11,946 bases of DNA, taken from contig ONMG01000081.1 in NCBI GenBank assembly GCA_900318855.1, positions 1-11,946 on the forward strand, read 5' to 3'. This stretch comes from an uncultured Prevotella sp. (GTDB lineage: Bacteria; Bacteroidota; Bacteroidia; Bacteroidales; Bacteroidaceae). Position numbers and translations under genes: made by a program. Position 1 is the first letter of the stretch; the number at the start of each line of letters is the position of its first letter. The notes below the pieces were generated by a model. It was given only the letters and a program-made list of their open reading frames with translations. It ran no database searches and was not told the DNA's origin. This document shows positions 1 through 6,490 of this stretch, in pieces.

Positions 1-1320
1 GGTGCCAAGATTGTGGCCGAAGCTGCCACCGACTCGCTCTCCAAGGCCAAGAACGGACGCATTCAGGTGAGCAGCAAGCAGCAGGCAGACAGTCTGCTGG
101 CTTTGGAACAGAAAGCCAAGGAGGACACCGCCTGGCTCAAGAACGAATATGTGCCTGTGACCAGTTTCATCCATACAGTGAGCTTTGACAATTACCGCCG
201 TATCTATCAGGCTTACGAGACTCCTGAAGGCTACTATGCCAACAGCTATAAGATGGATGAGCAGCTCCCCGGCGACTCCATCTACGATATGACGCGCCAC
301 TTCCGCCTGCGCAATACCTTTGCCCTCTCGTTGCTGGAAGGCTTCAACAAGTGGGCCAAGGCCGGTGTGAAGGCGTTCCTTACCCATGAGCTGCGCCATT
401 TCACCCTACCCGACTCCGTGGGCAGGGCTTCCTGGAACGAGCACACCTTGTCGGCGGGTGGCGAACTGAGCAAGACGCAGGGCAGCATGCTTCACTTCAA
501 TCTCTTGGGCGAGGTGTTCTTTGCTGGTGCCGATGCCGGACGTATCAATCTCGATGCGAAAGCCGACCTCAATTTCCCCCTGTTTGGCGACACCGTCACA
601 CTCGCTGCCAATGCCTTCTTCCACCGGTATAAGCCGACCTTCTACTTCCGCCACTATCATAGCCGTCACTTCCTCTGGGATGCTGACCTCGACAATGTGA
701 CTCATTCGCGTATCGAAGGAGTGCTGGCCAGTAGAAAAACGGGTACGCGGCTCCGTGTCGGCATCGACGAACTGACCAACTACACTTATCTGGGCATGAG
801 CTATACGATTGACGACAACTCACGCCGACAAGGCATGACGGTGGCTCCACGTCAGAGCAGCAGTGCCATCAGTGTGCTCTCGGCTCAGCTTATGCAGGAT
901 TTCAGGTTCGGTCCCCTTTTCTGGGAGACCATTGTCACCTGGCAGAAGTCCACCCAGAAGGATATCCTTCCGCTTCCCACGCTCAATGTCTGGACGAATC
1001 TCTATCTGAAGTTCAGAATAGCCCATGTGCTGAGTACGGAATTCGGGGCTGATGCCCGCTATTTTACGAAGTATTATGCTCCCGACTACAGTCCTGCCTT
1101 GGGACAGTTTGCCGTGCAGGAGGGCGACAATCGGGTGGAAACGGGCAATTACCCGTTGGTGAATGTCTATCTGAACTTCCATCTGAAACATACGCGCTTC
1201 TTTGTGATGTTCTCGCATGTCAATGAAGGAAGTGGAAAGAAGTCCTATTTCTTGATTCCCCACTACCCTCTAAACCCGCGTATACTGCGTGTGGGCGTGA
1301 GCTGGAACTTCTTCAACTAA
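1..1320 (+). CDS. Putative outer-membrane porin (Porin_10-like), 3' part
   Basis: The frame is open from the first base of the window to the stop at 1318-1320, so the gene starts upstream and the GTG at 13 is not its real start. About 439 residues are visible; from memory, full-length members of this Bacteroidota family run to 600-700. The visible part is rich in alternating aromatic and polar residues typical of beta strands, such as the stretches around FRLRNTFALSLLEGF and VNVYLNFHLKHTRFFVMFSH. It ends in GVSWNFFN, with a terminal aromatic pattern like that of outer-membrane barrel proteins. The family resemblance is to Porin_10, annotated only as putative porin. I infer an outer-membrane beta-barrel; transport specificity cannot be read. 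menA follows 22 bases downstream on the same strand, so the two may be co-transcribed. An alternative is another barrel family of unknown role. Confidence 0.72.
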   Translation, partial: GAKIVAEAATDSLSKAKNGRIQVSSKQQADSLLALEQKAKEDTAWLKNEYVPVTSFIHTVSFDNYRRIYQAYETPEGYYANSYKMDEQLPGDSIYDMTRHFRLRNTFALSLLEGFNKWAKAGVKAFLTHELRHFTLPDSVGRASWNEHTLSAGGELSKTQGSMLHFNLLGEVFFAGADAGRINLDAKADLNFPLFGDTVTLAANAFFHRYKPTFYFRHYHSRHFLWDADLDNVTHSRIEGVLASRKTGTRLRVGIDELTNYTYLGMSYTIDDNSRRQGMTVAPRQSSSAISVLSAQLMQDFRFGPLFWETIVTWQKSTQKDILPLPTLNVWTNLYLKFRIAHVLSTEFGADARYFTKYYAPDYSPALGQFAVQEGDNRVETGNYPLVNVYLNFHLKHTRFFVMFSHVNEGSGKKSYFLIPHYPLNPRILRVGVSWNFFN

Positions 1321-1342
1321 TTGTTCTACACCTATTTAATAT

Positions 1343-2323
1343 ATGTGCCCAATGAATCAGCTGATGGATAAGGCTCCCGGCGAAGCAGCAACAGCGTCCT
1401 CTGAGGCGCCCAAGGTAAACAGTGCAAGGGCCTGGTTTCTGGCTGCCCGTCCCAAGACGCTCACGGGGGCGGCGGTGCCGGTGATGATAGGCTGCGCTAT
1501 GGCCTACCATGATTCGGGAAGCCGGTTCGCTATTGTGGCGGCATTGCTCTGCCTGGGCTTTGCCTTCCTGATGCAGATAGACTCCAATTTCATCAACGAC
1601 TATTTTGACTGCATCCGGGGCAACGACGACAGGGCTACCCGACTGGGTCCCAAGAGAGCTTGTGCCGAAGGGTGGATCACACTTAAAGCCATGCGCCGCG
1701 GGCTCGTTGTGACAAGTCTGTTGGCCTGTATGGTGGGACTTCCGCTCATTCTCTACGGAGGAATGGCCCTCGTAGCAGTGGGTGCCGTCTGTGTTGTCTT
1801 CGCTTTCCTCTATACCACTTTCTTTTCCTATAAAGGATTGGGCGACCTGCTCGTGTTGGTGTTTTTTGGCATCGTTCCGGTGTGCTTCACCTACTATGTG
1901 ACAGTCCCTGAACCTCACATCCCGGCCAAGGTGTTCTGGGCGAGTGTGGCCTGCGGAATGATTATCGATAAGTTGCTCATCGTTAATAATTATCGTGACC
2001 GCGACAATGATCTCCGCGACGGGAAGATGACGCTTGTCGTACGTATTGGCGTCAGCGCCTCCGAATGGCTTTATCTTGCCTTGGGCCTCATTGCTCCCGC
2101 CATGATTGTTAGCATAACTTTGGTACAGTGGGGCCTGCGGCAGATGACATGGCAGGGTGGTCTCGTGGTCACGTTGCTCTTCCTAATCCCCGTCCTTGCA
2201 CATTGGGATACATGGAGAAAGATGAAGGAAGTGAATCATGGCCGGGCCCTCAACCGTATTCTTGGGCTGACCTCACGTGACATGTTACTCTTCGGCATCT
2301 GTGCCTCTCTGAGTTTGTTATAA
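1343..2323 (+). CDS. menA: 1,4-dihydroxy-2-naphthoate polyprenyltransferase
   Basis: MenA attaches the polyprenyl tail to 1,4-dihydroxy-2-naphthoate in the inner membrane, giving demethylmenaquinone, the precursor of the quinone used in anaerobic respiration. The 326-residue product has the UbiA-family layout: several hydrophobic segments and two Asp-rich motifs. The first is NFINDYFD at about 82-89 followed by GNDDR at 93-97; the second is NNYRDRDND at about 215-223, followed by GKMTLVVRIG. These bind the Mg-diphosphate of the prenyl donor. The ARPKTL motif at 35-40 and the second motif favour MenA over UbiA or haem O synthase. ATG codons at 1343, 1352 and 1364 are all possible starts. The first roughly 25 residues are Ala/Ser-rich and precede the conserved part, so the exact start is uncertain. 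The HD-domain gene follows after 35 bases. Confidence 0.93.
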   Translation: MCPMNQLMDKAPGEAATASSEAPKVNSARAWFLAARPKTLTGAAVPVMIGCAMAYHDSGSRFAIVAALLCLGFAFLMQIDSNFINDYFDCIRGNDDRATRLGPKRACAEGWITLKAMRRGLVVTSLLACMVGLPLILYGGMALVAVGAVCVVFAFLYTTFFSYKGLGDLLVLVFFGIVPVCFTYYVTVPEPHIPAKVFWASVACGMIIDKLLIVNNYRDRDNDLRDGKMTLVVRIGVSASEWLYLALGLIAPAMIVSITLVQWGLRQMTWQGGLVVTLLFLIPVLAHWDTWRKMKEVNHGRALNRILGLTSRDMLLFGICASLSLL

Positions 2324-2358
2324 CCCGATGAGGACGTGCCGACTAATGATAACTGATT

Positions 2359-2988
2359 ATGAAGCAGCAAGTAAGCCTCGACTTAATGTCGTTTGTGGAG
2401 CGAGAGATTCTTCCACGTTATAATGCCTTTGGCCCCAGCCACGGACTCAGTCATGTGCAAAGGGTCATCGCCAATGCTCTGAAGTTGGTTGATGCCACCG
2501 GTGCCGACATCAATATGGTGTATGCCATTGCTGCCTACCATGATTTGGGAATGTCGGGACCTCGAGCCATTCATCATCTCACTGGCGGAAAGATTCTTGC
2601 AGCCGATGCGCGCCTCAGGCACTGGTTCTCCCAGGAGCAGATAAAGATTATGAAGGAGGCCGTGGAAGACCATCGAGCCTCATTGAGCCGTGAGCCACGC
2701 AGCATCTATGGCAAAATCATTGCAGAGGCTGACCGTGACCTCACACCAGAAGTGGTGTTCCAAAGAGCGGTCATGTTCGGTCTTGAAAATTATCCTACCC
2801 TTACTAAGGAAGAGCAGTGGCATCGATTCGAGAAGCATATGGAAGAGAAGTATTCGACCTCAGGATATCTGCGTCTTTGGATTCCGAATTCTCCCAATGC
2901 GGCCTATCTGCGACGCGTCAGAGAAGTGATTGCTGACAGGCAGGAACTGAGAAAGGTGTTCGACAGATACTATGCAGAATCCAAGTAG
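2359..2988 (+). CDS. HD-domain metal-dependent phosphohydrolase, substrate unknown
   Basis: This is a soluble 209-residue protein of the HD superfamily, whose members hydrolyse phosphate esters such as nucleotides or cyclic nucleotides with the help of bound metal. The expected metal ligands are visible: H32 in SHGLSH, the H61-D62 pair in YHDLG, further His residues at 72-73 and 105, and an Asp around 125 in AEADRD. There is no partner domain (no GGDEF, PAS or RelA-type synthetase part), no signal peptide and no membrane segment. The gene lies 35 bases after menA on the same strand and probably belongs to its transcription unit, although no functional tie to menaquinone is evident. The substrate cannot be inferred from the sequence. 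The stop is followed by a 235-base stretch before the rpoD start. Confidence 0.8.
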   Translation: MKQQVSLDLMSFVEREILPRYNAFGPSHGLSHVQRVIANALKLVDATGADINMVYAIAAYHDLGMSGPRAIHHLTGGKILAADARLRHWFSQEQIKIMKEAVEDHRASLSREPRSIYGKIIAEADRDLTPEVVFQRAVMFGLENYPTLTKEEQWHRFEKHMEEKYSTSGYLRLWIPNSPNAAYLRRVREVIADRQELRKVFDRYYAESK

Positions 2989-3166
2989 AAAACAGGCAAG
3001 CTCAATATCTGATTTCCTGCAATGGGGCTTCCCTCAGTGACGGATCTTTTACCTCCTACATGGAATGCAAGATGCTTTTGCTATAGGCAAATGCGGGCTT
3101 AGAGCCTTAATTCCGTCCACGAAAGATAGAAAATGCCCTGAAGATGAGCAGAAAAGAGGTAAAATA
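2989..3166. other. Intergenic stretch without a recognisable gene
   Basis: This stretch lies between the HD-domain gene and the rpoD promoter. I see no credible ORF, tRNA or strong hairpin with a T-run. A weak imperfect stem (CAGGCAA near 2992 against TTTCCTG near 3013) could form just after the stop of the upstream gene, but it has a mismatch and no U-tract. Transcription from menA could end here; the sequence does not prove it. Confidence 0.4.
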
Positions 3167-3198
3167 TTTGTCAGGCCCGAGATTATTGCCTAAATTTG
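3167..3198 (+). promoter_or_regulatory. Promoter of rpoD, Bacteroidota type
   Basis: A -33 TTTG at 3167-3170 is separated by exactly 20 bases from a -7 box TAAATTTG at 3191-3198, matching the Bacteroidota vegetative consensus TTTG/TAnnTTTG. Transcription would begin near 3204-3206. That leaves a leader of only about 20 nt to the preferred ATG at 3224. Confidence 0.8.
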
Positions 3199-3223
3199 CA
3201 GCAAGGCATAAACTATGAACACC

Positions 3224-4087
3224 ATGAGGCAGCTAAAGATTACGAAGTCTATTACCAATCGGGAGAGTGCATCACTCGACAAGTATCTTCAAGATATTGG
3301 TCACGAGGAGTTGATTTCGCCCGAGGAGGAAGTAGAACTGGCGCAGAGAATAAAACGCGGTGACAGGTCGGCACTCGAAAGACTAACGAAGGCAAACCTT
3401 CGGTTCGTTGTGTCGGTGGCTAAGCAATATCAGAATCAGGGACTCAGTTTGCCTGACCTCATCAATGAAGGCAATTTGGGACTGATAAAGGCTGCGCAGA
3501 AGTTTGACGAGACGAGAGGTTTCAAGTTCATATCCTATGCTGTGTGGTGGATTCGTCAAAGTATACTTCAGGCCATTGCCGAGCAGAGCCGTATCGTGAG
3601 GCTTCCCCTCAATCAGGTGGGATCTGTTAACAGAGTGTCCAAGGAAGTGAGCCGCTTTGAACAAGAGCATGAGCGTCGGCCGAGTATTGATGAGATTGTC
3701 GCTGAAGTCGACCTCCCTGAAGAAAAGGTGAAGGACGCCATGAAGCTCAATGGCAAGCATGTGTCGATGGATGCTCCTTTCCTGGAAGGTGAGGACAGCA
3801 GCCTGCTCGACGTACTGCCGAATGAGGACTCGCCGAGTGCCGATGAGGCACTCGACCAACAGTCGCTGAAGGTGGAAGTCGAAAGGGCATTGGCAACACT
3901 CAGCGAGCGTGAGCGCAACATTATCTCCTGCTTCTTCGGCATCGACTCCCCTGAGATGACACTCGAGGAGATTGCCGACAAGTTCGGTCTGACAAGAGAG
4001 CGAGTACGGCAGATTAAGGAAAAGGCTATCCGGCACTTGCGCAGTAATACTAAGGATAAGGTGCTGCGCTCCTATCTCGGTCAATGA
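3224..4087 (+). CDS. rpoD: Primary RNA polymerase sigma factor (Bacteroidota RpoD / SigA)
   Basis: This is the housekeeping sigma factor that directs RNA polymerase to vegetative promoters. From the ATG at 3224 the product is 287 residues and begins MRQLKITKSITNRES, the N-terminus I recall for this protein across Bacteroidales, so I prefer it to the in-frame ATG at 3215, which adds only MNT. Region 1.2 lies at about 12-45 (SLDKYLQDIG to AQRIKRGD). Region 2 follows (NLRFVVSVAKQYQNQG, LINEGNLGLIKAA, FISYAVWWIRQSI), then region 3, and region 4 near the C-terminus with the helix-turn-helix FGLTRERVRQIKEKAIRHLR. Region 1.1 is absent, which is normal for this phylum's primary sigma factor. A good promoter lies just upstream. 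The next gene starts 39 bases after the stop. Confidence 0.96.
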   Translation: MRQLKITKSITNRESASLDKYLQDIGHEELISPEEEVELAQRIKRGDRSALERLTKANLRFVVSVAKQYQNQGLSLPDLINEGNLGLIKAAQKFDETRGFKFISYAVWWIRQSILQAIAEQSRIVRLPLNQVGSVNRVSKEVSRFEQEHERRPSIDEIVAEVDLPEEKVKDAMKLNGKHVSMDAPFLEGEDSSLLDVLPNEDSPSADEALDQQSLKVEVERALATLSERERNIISCFFGIDSPEMTLEEIADKFGLTRERVRQIKEKAIRHLRSNTKDKVLRSYLGQ

Positions 4088-4126
4088 ATAATGAATAGAG
4101 AACGATTAAGTTAAATACATTACAGA

Positions 4127-4708
4127 ATGAGATTGATACACAGGCTAACATCAAGCTTATTGCTCCTGCTCTTAGGTGGAGTGACCGCATTGCAGGCAGG
4201 TAATAAGCGGACTGCTGTTTATGTTTTCGGCTTTGCAGCTTCCTTCAATGACTCAACGGTCTACTTCACGAATATTCAGAAAATTGACAGTGCATGGATC
4301 GACAGCAAGACCCATTTCCTTTACAGCAGGGAGAACTACTCTTACCAGCTGCGTGACTATCTGAAGGAAAAGGGCGAGAAGGCACCTACCTGTGTCACTA
4401 CTTTTGCCTTGAGTCAGAAGGACGTTGAAAAGAAGTTTATCAAGTTCAAGAAGAAATATACCAGCGGGAAGATGAAGTATGATGTTAAGTACATCAGTCA
4501 GAATGACTTTAAGTATTCTCCCGTGCAGGTGGACCTAGAACTGGTGGAGCAGCAAAAGAAAGAGGCTGCTGCTGAGAAGAAGGCACGCAAGGAAGCTCGA
4601 AAGCATCGGAAAGCGAAAGCAAAGGCTTCGCATGACTCTGCTCCGCAGAGTAAGACACCAGCCCCAGAAGAGCCGAAGGGGCATCCGGAGGAAGCTCCGC
4701 AGCAGTAA
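4127..4708 (+). CDS. Small secreted protein of unknown function with a charged C-terminal tail
   Basis: I do not recognise a named family. The 193-residue product has a clear Sec signal peptide: basic start (MRLIHR), a run of leucines at 11-16, and a likely signal peptidase I cut after LQA at residue 24. No Cys follows, so it is not a lipoprotein. Residues 30-140 form the probable folded part, with motifs VYVFGFAASFNDSTVYFTN and YSYQLRDYLK. Residues 140-169 are very rich in Lys, Ala, Arg and Glu and likely helical; the last 24 are rich in Pro, Glu and Gln and likely disordered. The gene lies 39 bases after rpoD and 14 before the HprK-like gene, with no TAnnTTTG box of its own that I can see. 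It may therefore be read through from rpoD and into the downstream trio. Location is periplasm or outer-membrane surface by inference. Confidence 0.8.
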   Translation: MRLIHRLTSSLLLLLLGGVTALQAGNKRTAVYVFGFAASFNDSTVYFTNIQKIDSAWIDSKTHFLYSRENYSYQLRDYLKEKGEKAPTCVTTFALSQKDVEKKFIKFKKKYTSGKMKYDVKYISQNDFKYSPVQVDLELVEQQKKEAAAEKKARKEARKHRKAKAKASHDSAPQSKTPAPEEPKGHPEEAPQQ

Positions 4709-4722
4709 GGCTTTCTATTGTG

Positions 4723-5622
4723 ATGGGAGAGAATATCCGGTTATTTCGCATTGCGGATTTTCCTGTTAAGCTCATATTTAAAGGCCAGGGGCGCAATGGC
4801 ATGCAGCTTCTTCCTTCTTTCTCAAAGTTCGTTGTTGCCAGTGAGAATGAGGTAAAGGAAGAAATGCTGTTCACGCTATATGTTGATGATGAGCTCAAAC
4901 CAATCGACAAAGGGCGGCGCCACCGTGTCAGAACCTTTGATACGGGAAATGGTGACACCGTTGTCGACCGACTTGACAATGGCGGTTATCAGTTTATCAT
5001 CCGTGATATTGATGGGTGCGACTGTTGCCTGCTCATTGCCAACAAAGATTTCTCCGATTGTCAATGTGCCCTTAACGGTAGCTTTCGGATGCGAAACTTT
5101 GGGCTCAATAATGCACTGATGCTTATCTTCGCCTTTGCGGGTTGCTCCAAGGGAGCATTGCTTATTCATGCGTCACTGGTGAGGCATGCCGGTAAAGGAT
5201 ATGCCTTCATCGCCAAGAGTGGTACAGGAAAGAGTACACAGGTGAGTTCGTGGCTTCGCTATATTCCTGACTGCGACCTTATGAACGATGACAACCCTAT
5301 AGTGAGAGTCGACGGCAACGATGTGTTCATCTATGGCAGTCCATGGAGTGGAAAAACACCTTGCTATCGCAATGTCAAGGCGCCTTTGGGGGCACTGACC
5401 CGCATCGACAGGGCAAAGGTCAATTCAATAGATCGACTGAAGCCCGTCGAAGCCTTCGCGTCGGTTCTTCCGTCATGCTCCTCTATGAAATGGGATCCCG
5501 ACATATTCAATCACATCTGTGATTCTGTCACCCGCATTGTCGAGCGTATTCCCGTCTATACCCTTCACTGCCTTCCCGACAAGGAGGCAGCCTTATTGTG
5601 TAAGGATACCATAGTCAGATGA
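4723..5622 (+). CDS. HprK-like (HPr kinase C-terminal fold) P-loop kinase, substrate unknown
   Basis: The product (299 residues from the ATG at 4723; a GTG at 4720 is less likely) has an N-terminal domain of about 140 residues without recognised motifs and a C-terminal kinase domain resembling the catalytic part of HPr serine kinase/phosphorylase. Visible landmarks are LIHAS at 147-151, the Walker A loop SGTGKST at 166-172, an acidic LMNDDN at 186-191 in the Walker B position, and GSPWSGKTPCYRN at 205-217. Proteins of this kind are often labelled HprK-related or, misleadingly, PEP carboxykinase. It is not a true HprK: the N-terminal domain differs and no HPr gene is near. The stop overlaps the next start as ATGA (5619-5622), indicating translational coupling. 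In lasso-peptide clusters related kinases phosphorylate the peptide, so a peptide substrate is possible but unproven here. Confidence 0.85.
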   Translation: MGENIRLFRIADFPVKLIFKGQGRNGMQLLPSFSKFVVASENEVKEEMLFTLYVDDELKPIDKGRRHRVRTFDTGNGDTVVDRLDNGGYQFIIRDIDGCDCCLLIANKDFSDCQCALNGSFRMRNFGLNNALMLIFAFAGCSKGALLIHASLVRHAGKGYAFIAKSGTGKSTQVSSWLRYIPDCDLMNDDNPIVRVDGNDVFIYGSPWSGKTPCYRNVKAPLGALTRIDRAKVNSIDRLKPVEAFASVLPSCSSMKWDPDIFNHICDSVTRIVERIPVYTLHCLPDKEAALLCKDTIVR

Positions 5623-6089
5623 ATAAGAACGTAGTTAAATTCCCTAATGCGGAGCTTATACCGGCAATTGTGGAGATGCTGCATGAGGGGCATAATGTGA
5701 AGTTGCGTCTTCGCGGTTTCTCTATGCGCCCATTCCTTGAAGACGACCGGGATATAGCTCTCCTGACTCTCCCCCGACATTATGCGGTGGGTGACCCTAT
5801 ACTCGCTGAAATCGGTCCGGGACATTATGTTCTGCATCGGTTGGTGAAGCAAGATGGAAAGCAGCTCACTCTGTTGGGTGATGGCAATCTGACATATGAA
5901 CACTGCACTACAGATGATGTCCGTGCAACAATTTTAGGATTCTACCGCAAAGGGAGAGACAAAATCGACCTCATCACCGGACGTAAATGGAGAGTTTATT
6001 CCTGGGTGTGGACTCACTTGTTTCCAGTGCGCAGATACCTGCTTGCCTTCTACCGTAGAATATGGATTCCCTTGTTGGGTACAATATAA
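5619..6089 (+). CDS. S24/S26 signal-peptidase-like protein (Ser/His type), small
   Basis: This 156-residue protein matches the core of the S24/S26 peptidase fold (signal peptidase and LexA-like). The nucleophile motif GFSMRP has Ser at 35. A later block has LHRL with His at 73, followed by GDGN at 87-90. The spacing and the HR/GDxN pair resemble the archaeal and eukaryotic-type signal peptidases, which use Ser and His rather than the bacterial Ser-Lys pair. Unlike a normal signal peptidase it has no N-terminal membrane anchor. The C-terminal 30 residues are aromatic and partly hydrophobic (SWVWTHLFPVRRYLL) and could touch the membrane. It starts inside the stop codon of the HprK-like gene and is followed 23 bases later by a PqqD-like gene. 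By position I infer that it handles the same unknown substrate. Catalytic activity is not assured. Confidence 0.82.
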   Translation: MNKNVVKFPNAELIPAIVEMLHEGHNVKLRLRGFSMRPFLEDDRDIALLTLPRHYAVGDPILAEIGPGHYVLHRLVKQDGKQLTLLGDGNLTYEHCTTDDVRATILGFYRKGRDKIDLITGRKWRVYSWVWTHLFPVRRYLLAFYRRIWIPLLGTI

Positions 6090-6112
6090 TATCGCTTACA
6101 AATATCACCATT

Positions 6113-6382
6113 ATGAAAGCAAAGAAAGGTTTCAACATCCGCCAAATCTGCGGTGAGAACATCCTTGTGGCTGAGGGCGAGGAGAATATTGACTTCAGCA
6201 ATATCATCAGTATGAACGAGACTTCCGCTTATCTGTGGAATAAGCTTAAGGACAAGGACTTTACAGTCGATGACATGGTAAATCTGCTCTTGGAGGAGTA
6301 TGAGGTTGACCGTGACACAGCGCTGAACGATTGTACCGCACTGGTCGGTTCCTGGCGTCAAGCTGGGATTATTGAGGACTGA
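6113..6382 (+). CDS. PqqD-like peptide-binding protein (RRE fold)
   Basis: The 89-residue product from the ATG at 6113 (MKAKKGFNIRQICGE) fits the PqqD family along its whole length: an N-terminal strand region, the conserved FSNIISMNETSAYLW segment, then three helices ending in WRQAGIIED. In-frame codons upstream to 6062 overlap the previous gene and give no sensible N-terminus, so they are left out. PqqD proteins and the related RiPP recognition elements bind leader peptides and present them to modifying enzymes. Here the gene is the last of a same-strand run after the HprK-like kinase and S24/S26-like protein, so a chaperone role for that kinase is the natural inference. No radical SAM enzyme, cyclase or precursor peptide is seen in the window. 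It ends 108 bases before the convergent ilvC gene. Confidence 0.87.
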   Translation: MKAKKGFNIRQICGENILVAEGEENIDFSNIISMNETSAYLWNKLKDKDFTVDDMVNLLLEEYEVDRDTALNDCTALVGSWRQAGIIED

Positions 6383-6390
6383 ATAAGAAA

Positions 6391-6455
6391 GTCTGCCAGC
6401 CTTGGTTAAGTGGAGCAGGTTGAATGTAGACCCCTTTTAACCAATGCCGGCAGAC
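6391..6455. terminator. Long imperfect inverted repeat between convergent genes, probable terminator
   Basis: The arms 6391-6409 and 6437-6455 are 19 bases each, with 17 of 19 positions complementary (outer GTCTGCC/GGCAGAC, inner TTGGTTAA/TTAACCAA) around a 27-base loop. Read on the - strand, the stem is followed by TTTCTTATTC, a loose U-rich tail suited to ending ilvC transcripts. Read on the + strand there is no U-run directly after it. It sits between the convergent stops of the PqqD-like gene and ilvC. The long loop makes it less typical than a classic intrinsic terminator. Confidence 0.55.
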
Positions 6456-6462
6456 CTAGGCC

Positions 6463-6478
6463 ACGTCGTTTCCGACGT
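6463..6478. terminator. Small perfect hairpin downstream of ilvC
   Basis: ACGTCG at 6463-6468 pairs perfectly with CGACGT at 6473-6478 around a 4-base loop. On the - strand (ilvC sense) the loop is GAAA, a stable GNRA-type tetraloop, only 12 bases after the ilvC stop. No T-run follows on that strand, so it may protect the 3' end rather than terminate. On the + strand ATTTC follows, a weak tail. Confidence 0.45.
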
Positions 6479-6490
6479 ATTTCTAAAGAC

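Noticed and set aside
2989..3166. Possible small RNA or riboswitch upstream of rpoD
   Set aside because: Only a weak imperfect stem is visible, and the region lies upstream of the rpoD promoter, so it cannot be part of the main rpoD leader.
3383..4084. Long open frame on the - strand (233 codons) opposite rpoD
   Set aside because: It lies wholly opposite a strongly conserved gene, its product has no recognisable motif, and there is no promoter box or spacing to support it. It is a reading-frame shadow.
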